Assembly (NCBI GenBank): GCA_027084145.1
Contig: JALWLM010000427.1
Span: 1 to 10,993, forward strand
From: Crocinitomicaceae bacterium
GTDB taxonomy: Bacteria; Bacteroidota; Bacteroidia; Flavobacteriales_D; Crocinitomicaceae
DNA: 10,993 nt
Direction: 5' to 3'
A program made the position numbers and the translations under genes. Of this stretch, positions 1 through 5,612 are shown one piece after another; position 1 is the first letter of the stretch; each line of letters begins with the position of its first letter. A model generated the notes under the pieces. It searched no databases and was not told where the DNA came from. It saw only the letters and a program-made list of their open reading frames with translations.

Positions 1-753
1 GCCTACTACCGAATGGATGCTGTCATGCTCGAACGAATGTCCGGAAATAGAGAAACGGCTATTTATGCTTCGGGATTCCGTTTCTTTGAAGCATTAAACA
101 TGATGGGGTATTTATTTGCAGGATTACTCCTTCCTATTTTTTCAAGAATGCTCAAAGAAAGAAACGATGTTACCCAAATTTTGTTCTTTTCTTTTAAATT
201 GATTAGTACTTTTTCAATCATCTTAGGTATTGGACTTTATGTCTTAAAATCTCAAATAGTTGAATGGAGATATAATTTTACAGGAGAAGATTTCATCACA
301 GCATCTGAATCCTTTGGAATTTTAATGCTTTGCTTTATTTTCATGTCCGCTACTTATATTTTCGGGACTTTACTTACAGCAAATGGCAACTTAAAATCCC
401 TCAACTATATTGCAGCTTCCGGGGTTGTTTTAAATTTCGTATTGAACTACTTTCTCATTCCTTCCAATGGCGCTATAGGAGCTGCTTATGCTAGTCTTAT
501 CACTCAAATGGCAACAATGATTGCTCAAGTTTTTCTCGTTCATCATATTTTACCCATAAAATTTCAATTCAAAAACTACCTATATCCTATTCTGTTTGGA
601 GTGGTTTCTTATTATGTCATCCAATATATTCATCAACATATTTCTAATGTACTTACAGAAATGGTGGTATCCATTTTCGGTTTAACACTCCTCTCCTTTT
701 TACTGGGTATGATTTCATTCAAAGAAATTAAAGAAACTCTGTTTAATCGTTAA
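1..753 (+). CDS. Polysaccharide/lipid-linked oligosaccharide flippase, C-terminal part (5' end outside window)
   Basis: The reading frame is open from base 1, where the codons read AYYR before the first Met (position 13), so that Met is internal and the gene begins upstream. The 250 visible residues look like the C-terminal half of an MVF/RfbX-type polysaccharide flippase, an inner-membrane protein that turns lipid-linked saccharides over to the periplasmic face. The start MDAVMLERMSGNRETAIYAS matches the family's conserved stretch after the mid-protein helices. About seven hydrophobic segments follow, including YLFAGLLLPIFSRML, LISTFSIILGIGLYVL, FGILMLCFIFMSATYIFG, a glycine/asparagine-rich helix near VVLNFVLNYFLIP, and two last helices. 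The family is clear from the pattern; the substrate (O-antigen, capsule or another glycan) cannot be told from this fragment. No terminator is evident before the next gene. Confidence 0.85.
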   Translation, partial: AYYRMDAVMLERMSGNRETAIYASGFRFFEALNMMGYLFAGLLLPIFSRMLKERNDVTQILFFSFKLISTFSIILGIGLYVLKSQIVEWRYNFTGEDFITASESFGILMLCFIFMSATYIFGTLLTANGNLKSLNYIAASGVVLNFVLNYFLIPSNGAIGAAYASLITQMATMIAQVFLVHHILPIKFQFKNYLYPILFGVVSYYVIQYIHQHISNVLTEMVVSIFGLTLLSFLLGMISFKEIKETLFNR

Positions 754-778
754 ATCGGGTATAAATGTTTTTATCTTG

Positions 779-803
779 TTGAAAACTCAATAATCATTTT
801 CAA
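779..803 (+). promoter_or_regulatory. Possible Fur-box-like operator upstream of fur
   Basis: An inverted repeat TTGAAAA (779-785) / TTTTCAA (797-803) brackets AATAATCATTTTC (789-801). That core agrees at 11 of 13 positions with the right part of the classical Fur box (GATAATCATTATC); the left part agrees poorly. It lies about 30-50 bp upstream of the fur -7 box, where an autoregulatory operator would be reasonable. In A+T-rich DNA such a match can arise by chance. Confidence 0.3.
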
Positions 804-833
804 TTTTAAAGCTTTCCTTATTTGAAAAACTGC

Positions 834-841
834 TAATTTTG
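834..841 (+). promoter_or_regulatory. -7 promoter box of the fur-STAS-purA operon
   Basis: TAATTTTG is an exact match to the Bacteroidetes -7 consensus TANNTTTG and lies 27 bp before the fur ATG. No clean TTG is found at the expected -33 distance (only TTT at 813-815), so the upstream element is weak. Confidence 0.55.
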
Positions 842-868
842 TACTGTTGAATTGAAGATTGGTCAATA

Positions 869-1315
869 ATGACACAAGAAGAATTACAGGAAAAAGTTAA
901 AACAATATTTTCTCTTTACTTAGAGAAAAATCAACACCGGAAAACACCGGAACGTTTTGCTATACTTAAAGAGATTTATGACTTTGACGGGCATTTTGAT
1001 ATTGAGAATCTCTATACAAAAATGAAATCTCAAAATTATCGTGTATCCAGAGCAACTTTATATAACACAATAGATCTTTTGCTTTCTTGTAACCTTGTGC
1101 GTAAACACCAATTCTCTTCAACAAATTCACAGTTTGAAAAATCTTACGGTTCTAAGCAACATGATCATATTATCCTTACCGATTCCGGTGAATTAATTGA
1201 ATTTTGTGACCCTAGAATTCAAACGATAAAAAAAACACTTGAAGATTTATTTGATATCGAAATAGAGCATCATACATTATATTTTTACGGTACAAGAAAA
1301 AAAGAGAAATCTTGA
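869..1315 (+). CDS. fur: Fur-family metal-responsive transcriptional regulator
   Basis: A 148-residue cytoplasmic DNA-binding protein of the Fur family, of usual length. The N-terminal winged helix covers about residues 20-85, with recognition helix region YRVSRATLYNTIDLL (57-71). The dimerisation/metal domain follows with QHDHIIL (97-103), GELIEFCDPRI (107-117) and HHTLYFYG (134-141). His42, Glu90, His98, Asp99, His100, Glu111 and His135 sit where family metal ligands occur. The two cysteine pairs that hold structural zinc in E. coli Fur are absent: the first pair reads as Leu103 and Ser106, and there is no C-terminal pair; by my alignment two regulatory-site ligands are Gln97 and Gln118. 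It may therefore sense iron differently or be a Fur relative (Zur/PerR-like), so the symbol is provisional. First gene of a four-gene unit; its stop overlaps the next start. Confidence 0.85.
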   Translation: MTQEELQEKVKTIFSLYLEKNQHRKTPERFAILKEIYDFDGHFDIENLYTKMKSQNYRVSRATLYNTIDLLLSCNLVRKHQFSSTNSQFEKSYGSKQHDHIILTDSGELIEFCDPRIQTIKKTLEDLFDIEIEHHTLYFYGTRKKEKS

Positions 1316-1668
1316 ATTTAACTTTTAACATAAAAGCAGACGGAAAAACAACCATTTTTTCATTAAACGGGAAAATACTAGCCGATAATGACTATAATGA
1401 GCTAGAAAAAAATGTACTTGAAGTTCTCAACCAAGGTCGCCCAAATATTATCTTCAATTTGAAAGATTTAAAACATATCAACTCTTCGGGAATTGCTTTT
1501 TTTATGAGAACTCTCAATAAAGCAAGAATTCTAAATGGAGAATTAATTCTCTGTGAATTATCCGAAGGAGTCAAAAAAATATTTGAAATAACAAAATTAG
1601 ATGAAATTTACAGCATTTGTTCCACAGAATCAGATGGCTTAAAAACAATAAAAGAAGATGAAAGTTGA
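1312..1668 (+). CDS. STAS-domain protein, anti-sigma-factor antagonist-like
   Basis: A single STAS domain of 118 residues. The family alternates strands and helices and in SpoIIAA/RsbV-type proteins is switched by phosphorylation of a serine in a D-S-S-G-type motif. Here the motif is HINSSGIAFF (55-64), with Ser58/Ser59 at the phosphorylation position and Asn57 where Asp is usual. Preceding strands FSLNGKIL (16-23) and NIIFNLKDL (45-53) fit the fold, as does the late segment GELILCELSEGVKKIFEI. The start is TTG at 1312, overlapping the fur stop as TTGA, which suggests translational coupling; no ATG is better placed. The 3' end overlaps purA by 11 nt. No anti-sigma kinase or phosphatase is encoded in the window, so its partner is unknown, and a scaffold or non-sigma role is equally possible. 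Confidence 0.85.
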   Translation: MNLTFNIKADGKTTIFSLNGKILADNDYNELEKNVLEVLNQGRPNIIFNLKDLKHINSSGIAFFMRTLNKARILNGELILCELSEGVKKIFEITKLDEIYSICSTESDGLKTIKEDES

Positions 1669-2929
1669 TGTACTTTTAGGATTACAATGGGGAGATGAAG
1701 GTAAAGGAAAAATTGTAGATGTCCTTACTCCGAAATATGATATTATTGCGCGATTTCAAGGAGGACCAAACGCAGGGCACACATTGGAATTTGAAGGAAT
1801 AAAACATGTCCTTCATACCATTCCTTCGGGAATTTTCAGAGATAACGTCATCAACCTTATTGGTAATGGAGTTGTAATTGATCCCGTGATTTTTCAAGGT
1901 GAATTAGAAAAACTTAAACCTTTTCATATTGATATTGCTTCACGGCTTTTGATTTCAAAAAAGGCACACCTTATTTTACCAACTCATAGAATACTCGATG
2001 CAGCCTCTGAAGCCGCTAAAGGAAAAAATAAAATCGGTTCCACATTGAAAGGTATCGGGCCAACTTATATGGATAAAACAGGAAGAAACGGATTAAGAGT
2101 TGGGGATATCTTCCTCCCTTCTTTCAAGGAAAAATATAAAACGCTTGTTAAAAAACATAAATCAATGCTACAGCGTTTTGATTTTGAATACAACTTGGAC
2201 GAATTGGAAAAACCATGGTTTGATGCAATTGAAAAATTGAAAGAACTTCAAGCGGTAGATAGTGAATTATACATTAATGACGCTTTAAAATCCGGTAAGA
2301 AAATTTTAGCAGAAGGAGCACAAGGAACAATGTTGGATATTGATTTCGGAACTTATCCTTTTGTAACATCTTCTAACACCGTAACTGCCGGAACATGTAC
2401 AGGTCTGGGAGTAGCTCCTACAAAAATAGGTGATGTTGTCGGGATATTTAAAGCTTATTGTACACGTGTTGGGAGTGGTCCTTTCCCTACAGAGTTAAAC
2501 GATGAAACCGGAGAAAAAATCAGAAAAGAAGGTTTTGAATTTGGAGCAACAACCGGAAGACCTAGAAGATGTGGTTGGATTGACCTTCCTCAATTAAAAT
2601 ATGCCATCATGATTAATGGTGTAACAGAGTTAAATATGATGAAGGCTGACGTTTTAGATAATTTTGAAACCATTAAAGTTTGTACACACTACCTCATCAA
2701 TGGTGAAAAAGTAGAGTACTTCCCTTATGATGTCAACGACTTGGAAATTACACCGGTTTACGAAGAAATTAAAGGATGGAATTGTAAAACAACAGATTTA
2801 ACTTCTTTTGAAGATGCTCCAAAAGAATTAAAAGACTATGTTCAATATTTGGAACAAAAATTGGAAACACCTATTACAGTTGTTTCAGTTGGACCTGATA
2901 GAAAACAAACTTTGAACAATAAACATTAA
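1658..2929 (+). CDS. purA: Adenylosuccinate synthetase
   Basis: Cytoplasmic enzyme joining IMP and aspartate with GTP hydrolysis to give adenylosuccinate, the first committed step to AMP. All family motifs are present in 423 residues, the normal full length: QWGDEGKGKIVD (10-21) with catalytic Asp13, GGPNAGHT (35-42) with catalytic His41, IGPTYMDKTGRNGLRVGD (133-150), EGAQGTMLDIDFGTYPF (219-235), TRVGSGPFPTEL (269-280), GATTGRPRRCGWIDLP (296-311) and KADVLD (329-334). The ATG at 1658 lies inside the end of the STAS gene and gives the canonical short N-terminus, so coupling to the upstream gene is likely. A hairpin with T-tract begins 25 nt after its stop, inside the next reading frame, and probably ends many purA transcripts. 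Confidence 0.98.
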   Translation: MKVDVLLGLQWGDEGKGKIVDVLTPKYDIIARFQGGPNAGHTLEFEGIKHVLHTIPSGIFRDNVINLIGNGVVIDPVIFQGELEKLKPFHIDIASRLLISKKAHLILPTHRILDAASEAAKGKNKIGSTLKGIGPTYMDKTGRNGLRVGDIFLPSFKEKYKTLVKKHKSMLQRFDFEYNLDELEKPWFDAIEKLKELQAVDSELYINDALKSGKKILAEGAQGTMLDIDFGTYPFVTSSNTVTAGTCTGLGVAPTKIGDVVGIFKAYCTRVGSGPFPTELNDETGEKIRKEGFEFGATTGRPRRCGWIDLPQLKYAIMINGVTELNMMKADVLDNFETIKVCTHYLINGEKVEYFPYDVNDLEITPVYEEIKGWNCKTTDLTSFEDAPKELKDYVQYLEQKLETPITVVSVGPDRKQTLNNKH

Positions 2930-2930
2930 T

Positions 2931-4490
2931 TTGAAAAAAGAATTTCACATATCAAATGCGCTTTTCATTAGCGCATTTTTTTTGCTTATAAGCAGTACTA
3001 TGCTTGGACAAAATTTTTTAGAAATAGAATTATTGCCCGGAACTGCTGAATCTATGATATATGATGAAGAAACAGGTATCACAACAATCAAAGGAAATCC
3101 CGGGTTTCAATATGAAGGAGCAACAATGTATTGTGACTCTGCCCTATTCAATGAACGAAAAAATACCCTTTCTGCATACGGAAATGTTCATTTAAACAAA
3201 CGAGATACACTGAACCTTTATTGTGATTCTCTTTTCTATAATGGCAAAAGCAAAAAAGCTACATTATGGGGAAATGTTCGAGTAATGGATAATAAATACC
3301 GGTTAACAACAGATACTTTACATTTTGATTTTACAAAAAATGTTGCATACTATCATTTTGGCGGAAAATTAGAAAACATTACTGAACAAGAGATTTTAAC
3401 AAGTCAAATAGCATATCTATATGCAGATTCCAAATATTTTGTTTTTGGTAGAAGAGTTCACTATAAAAATCATGAACTTGAAATGGAAACAGATACCTTA
3501 AAATTTTCTCATTATCAAAGCAAAGCAAACTTTTTAGGTGCAACACATATCCAAACTCAAGATGCTAAAATGTATTGTGAATCAGGATGGTTCAATACTA
3601 ACTCACAGGAAGGTGAATTAATGAAAAATGCTTCTATCACCCGGGATAAAGAATATATAAAAGGGGATACACTTTATTACAATCCTATCGAACAATATTA
3701 TATTGCTAAAGGAAATGTTTTAATCATCGATAGTCTAAAACAATTACATCTTCAAAGTCATTATGCTTTTTCTTCCGACTCATTAAACTATTCTTATTTG
3801 ACAAAATCCCCTATTGCTACAAAGTTTTTTGAAAAGGATACTTTACAAATCAAGGCAGATACATTATCTTTCTCTCAAAAAGATAGCAATGAAATACTAA
3901 CCGCTTATCGAAATGTAAAAATATACAGTCCAAAAAGTCAAGCAATTTCAGATAGCCTTTCCTTCAATCATAAAAAAAATAATATCCAACTATTTCACTC
4001 GCCTGTAATGTGGTCGGAAAATTCAGAAATGAAAGGAGAAAACATCATTATTTATCTCAATGATTCTACAATCAAAAAAGCAATTGTAAACAATAACTCC
4101 TCGATTATCTTACCTGTAGATAAGAGCAGGGACTCTATTTTCAATCAAATTGCAGGAAACAATATCACTGCCTTTTTCTCTAATGGAGCATTAACCAATA
4201 CTACTGTAAAAGGAAATGCAATAACTTTATTTTATCCCACAGAAGAAAAAGAAAATGATAGCACTATTGTCTTTGAACGAAAAGGAATGAATCGTCTTTA
4301 TGCCTCCCAACTCTCCATTTACATTGACAGTAATGAAATTAGCGGAGTGAGTTATACAGGACAACCCAAAGGTAAATTCTTTCCGATGAAACAACTTGAG
4401 AATAAGGATAAATTTATTCCCGGATTTTCTTATAAAGCAGCTTTACGTCCAAAGAGAAATATCTTCATTTTACCCAATCGAAAGAAATAA
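2931..4490 (+). CDS. OstA-like protein, probable LPS-transport (LptA/LptD N-domain) component
   Basis: A 519-residue exported protein built from the repetitive beta-strand pattern of the OstA/LptA jellyroll, which in Gram-negatives carries LPS across the periplasm. Repeats are plain in the N-terminal third: MYCDSALFNERKNTLSAYGN (66-85), then LYCDSLFYNGKSKKATLWGN (96-115), then TDTLHFDFTKNVAYYHFGG (127-145), and again further on (DTLKF, DTLYY, DTLSF). Bacteroidetes encode long OstA-like proteins of this kind; whether this one acts as a soluble bridge or as the outer-membrane anchor cannot be read here. An N-terminal signal peptide is visible (MKK, then hydrophobic ALFISAFFLLISSTM). The TTG start at 2931, 1 nt after the purA stop, is chosen because it supplies that signal peptide; the next Met (3000) would remove it. 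The signal-peptide codons also form a terminator-like hairpin. Confidence 0.85.
   Translation: MKKEFHISNALFISAFFLLISSTMLGQNFLEIELLPGTAESMIYDEETGITTIKGNPGFQYEGATMYCDSALFNERKNTLSAYGNVHLNKRDTLNLYCDSLFYNGKSKKATLWGNVRVMDNKYRLTTDTLHFDFTKNVAYYHFGGKLENITEQEILTSQIAYLYADSKYFVFGRRVHYKNHELEMETDTLKFSHYQSKANFLGATHIQTQDAKMYCESGWFNTNSQEGELMKNASITRDKEYIKGDTLYYNPIEQYYIAKGNVLIIDSLKQLHLQSHYAFSSDSLNYSYLTKSPIATKFFEKDTLQIKADTLSFSQKDSNEILTAYRNVKIYSPKSQAISDSLSFNHKKNNIQLFHSPVMWSENSEMKGENIIIYLNDSTIKKAIVNNNSSIILPVDKSRDSIFNQIAGNNITAFFSNGALTNTTVKGNAITLFYPTEEKENDSTIVFERKGMNRLYASQLSIYIDSNEISGVSYTGQPKGKFFPMKQLENKDKFIPGFSYKAALRPKRNIFILPNRKK
2954..2983 (+). terminator. Intrinsic terminator/attenuator inside the OstA-like signal-peptide codons
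   Basis: A perfect 8-bp stem AAATGCGC (2954-2961) / GCGCATTT (2971-2978), loop of 9 nt, with an unbroken run of eight T (2976-2983) at its 3' side. It starts 25 nt after the purA stop, the usual place for a terminator, yet lies in codons 8-18 of the following gene. It could end purA transcription, or attenuate the downstream gene depending on ribosome occupancy. Confidence 0.75.
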
Positions 4491-4491
4491 A

Positions 4492-4499
4492 TATCTTTG
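4492..4499 (+). promoter_or_regulatory. -7 promoter box of the thioesterase gene
   Basis: TATCTTTG matches TANNTTTG exactly and is the commonest Bacteroidetes form. It begins 1 nt after the OstA-like stop and ends 5 nt before the next ATG, so the predicted transcription start falls at or within a few bases of the initiation codon. No clear TTG lies at the -33 position. Confidence 0.6.
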
Positions 4500-4504
4500 T
4501 TTCT

Positions 4505-4909
4505 ATGAAACCTTTTTCTCATACCACTACCCTACGCGTTCGATACGGTGAAACCGATCAAATGGGATATTGCTATTACGGTAATTATGCTCAATATTTT
4601 GAAGTTGGAAGAGTTGAGACACTCCGTCAATTAGGTATGAGTTATAAAGAATTAGAAGCAAAAGGATACATGCTCCCTGTTTCGGATTTACAAATTAAAT
4701 ATTTAGCTCCGGCTTATTACGATGATTTATTGTCTATTGAAACGACAATCACGGAAATGAAAGGTCCCCGTTTATTTTTTGATTACACCATCAAAAATGA
4801 AAAAGGTCAGATTATTTCCAAAGCATCTACCACACTGATTTTTGTTTCTAAAAAAAACATGCGTCCTGTTGCACCTCCTGACTATTTCATTCAATTATTT
4901 GAACAATAA
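4505..4909 (+). CDS. Acyl-CoA thioesterase, YbgC/4-hydroxybenzoyl-CoA thioesterase family
   Basis: A single hotdog-fold domain of 134 residues, the usual length for the family, predicted cytoplasmic. The signature RVRYGETDQMGYCYYGNYAQ (11-30) contains the catalytic aspartate position Asp18 and is followed by YFEVGRVETLR (31-41) with the family's conserved Glu and Arg. The central strand region MLPVSDLQIKYLAPAYYDD and the C-terminal strand TTLIFVSKKNMRPV complete the fold. Family members hydrolyse short- to medium-chain acyl-CoA or acyl-ACP; the substrate here is unknown. In Proteobacteria YbgC adjoins tol-pal genes, which are not present here. There is room for neither a leader nor a Shine-Dalgarno sequence between the promoter box and ATG, so translation is probably leaderless. 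Confidence 0.9.
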   Translation: MKPFSHTTTLRVRYGETDQMGYCYYGNYAQYFEVGRVETLRQLGMSYKELEAKGYMLPVSDLQIKYLAPAYYDDLLSIETTITEMKGPRLFFDYTIKNEKGQIISKASTTLIFVSKKNMRPVAPPDYFIQLFEQ

Positions 4910-4913
4910 AAAA

Positions 4914-4933
4914 GACACTCCCGAAAGAGTGCC
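4914..4933 (-). terminator. Hairpin with T-tract only on the minus strand
   Basis: CACTC (4916-4920) and GAGTG (4927-4931) pair around CCGAAA. The stem is preceded on the plus strand by a run of A (4908-4913), which reads as six T on the minus strand, giving a leftward intrinsic terminator. On the plus strand no T-run follows. It may still mark the 3' end of the thioesterase mRNA as a bare hairpin. Confidence 0.45.
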
Positions 4934-4980
4934 TAAAGTTCTGTTAGTGTTAACTGTTTGTCTTTTTGAACGAGTATCCT

Positions 4981-4995
4981 AAAAAAAGTTACATT
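4981..4995 (+). repeat. Direct near-repeat, copy 1
   Basis: AAAAAAAGTTACATT differs at one base from AAAAAAAGTAACATT at 5201-5215. The two copies flank the acyl-CoA synthetase remnant. They are A-rich and short, so chance or shared regulatory use is possible. Confidence 0.4.
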
Positions 4996-5042
4996 CATTA
5001 AGCTCTATGACAACAATCATTATTTTTAGATATTCCAATATT

Positions 5043-5050
5043 TAACTTTG
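5043..5050 (+). promoter_or_regulatory. Relic -7 promoter box before the acyl-CoA synthetase remnant
   Basis: TAACTTTG matches TANNTTTG exactly and lies 18 bp before the remnant's ATG, normal spacing for a working gene. No TTG is present at the -33 position. Confidence 0.4.
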
Positions 5051-5068
5051 TCAGTTAAAATTTAGGTA

Positions 5069-5167
5069 ATGATAAATAAACAATTAATAAATCCTAACAG
5101 TATTGTTGTTGTTGGTGGTTCTAATAATATCAGAAAACCGGGAGGTAAAATCGTGAAAAACCGATAA
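5069..5167 (+). pseudogene. N-terminal remnant of an ADP-forming acyl-CoA (acetyl-CoA) synthetase
   Basis: A 32-codon reading frame, ATG at 5069 to TAA at 5165-5167, encodes a start followed by LINPNSIVVVGGSNNIRKPG and then GKIVKNR. This is the N-terminus of the CoA-binding (Rossmann) domain of NDP-forming acyl-CoA synthetases, which begin with a short helix, NPxSIVVVGGS and a KPGGxxxKN segment. These enzymes are about 700 residues when the subunits are fused and make acetate or other acids plus ATP from acyl-CoA, ADP and phosphate. Here everything after the first nucleotide-binding turn is missing: the frame stops just where the conserved KN-Leu/Ile would continue, and no later domain is visible in any frame before the next gene. 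A box TAACTTTG stands upstream. The likely reading is a deletion remnant; a functional short peptide is less likely. Confidence 0.7.
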
Positions 5168-5200
5168 CTCTAAAGTTTATTCTTTTATCATCCCGCAACA

Positions 5201-5215
5201 AAAAAAAGTAACATT
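5201..5215 (+). repeat. Direct near-repeat, copy 2
   Basis: AAAAAAAGTAACATT, 14 of 15 bases identical to 4981-4995, 220 bp apart in the same orientation, on the far side of the acyl-CoA synthetase remnant. Confidence 0.4.
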
Positions 5216-5276
5216 ATTTTTTAATAAAAAATAAAATTCATATTATTGTCCTTTGATTAACTAAAATTGATAAACA

Positions 5277-5549
5277 ATGGCAACTACTTTAATTGATTAC
5301 GAAAAAGCAGAATTTAATCGATACGCATTAATTTCTATTATCTTACTTGTCGTTGGTTGCTTGGGAGGAGTAACAGTAGGATTAGGAGCGGTAAATAGTG
5401 TAATTACGATAACAGCTGTCGTTATTCCTACAATGACCACTCTTTGTCTACTCCTGGCGGTTGCTCCAATGAGATATATTATTATGGCTGCAACAACAGC
5501 AGTAGCAGTAGATATTATTCTTCTAATTTATTATTTATTATTAGCCTAA
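5277..5549 (+). CDS. Small hydrophobic membrane protein of unknown function
   Basis: A 90-residue protein that I do not recognise. After a short polar N-terminus (MATTLIDYEKAEFNR) it consists almost entirely of three hydrophobic helices: about residues 16-38 (YALISIILLVVGCLGGVTVG), 43-65 (ITITAVVIPTMTTLCLLLAV) and 67-90 (YIIMAATTAVAVDIILLIYY). The glycine-rich first helix and small residues throughout suggest tight packing, perhaps as an oligomer. The single Asp in the third helix (about residue 79) is unusual within a membrane segment. It stands alone with a clear terminator behind it. Upstream GTCCTTTG (5248-5255) resembles only part of a -7 box, so the promoter is uncertain. Codon use looks like that of its neighbours, and with a terminator it is probably a real gene. 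Confidence 0.75.
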   Translation: MATTLIDYEKAEFNRYALISIILLVVGCLGGVTVGLGAVNSVITITAVVIPTMTTLCLLLAVAPMRYIIMAATTAVAVDIILLIYYLLLA

Positions 5550-5576
5550 ATAAAAAAATAATAAGTTAAACGTTTT

Positions 5577-5612
5577 AAAGTCTCAAGGAATCTCACTTGA
5601 GACTTTTGTTTT
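5577..5612 (+). terminator. Intrinsic terminator shared by convergent genes
   Basis: A perfect 11-bp stem AAAGTCTCAAG (5577-5587) / CTTGAGACTTT (5596-5606) with an 8-nt loop, followed on the plus strand by TTGTTTTTT (5605-5613 region). It ends the small membrane-protein gene. The stop codon of the minus-strand gene lies in the loop and its last codons form one arm; the minus-strand T-tract is weak (TTTAAAACGTTT). Confidence 0.85.

Larger units (their letters stand above)
4910..5276. other. Non-coding interval with decayed gene remnant
   Basis: This 367-base stretch has no intact gene. It holds the hairpin at 4914-4933, two copies of a 15-bp near-repeat (4981-4995 and 5201-5215), a promoter-like box at 5043-5050 and a 32-codon acyl-CoA synthetase remnant. 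The bases after 5167 are A/T-rich with frequent stops. No tRNA or further coding signal was seen on either strand. Confidence 0.7.

Noticed and set aside
2462..2471. CACGTG core within purA as a possible parS centre
   Set aside because: Flanks do not match TGTTT/AAACA and the bases encode the conserved TRVGSG motif region of PurA.
5157..5231. Open stretch reading KTDNSKVYSFIIPQQKK after the acyl-CoA synthetase relic, as a possible shifted continuation
   Set aside because: It does not resemble the continuation of the CoA-binding domain and is preceded by a stop in its frame.
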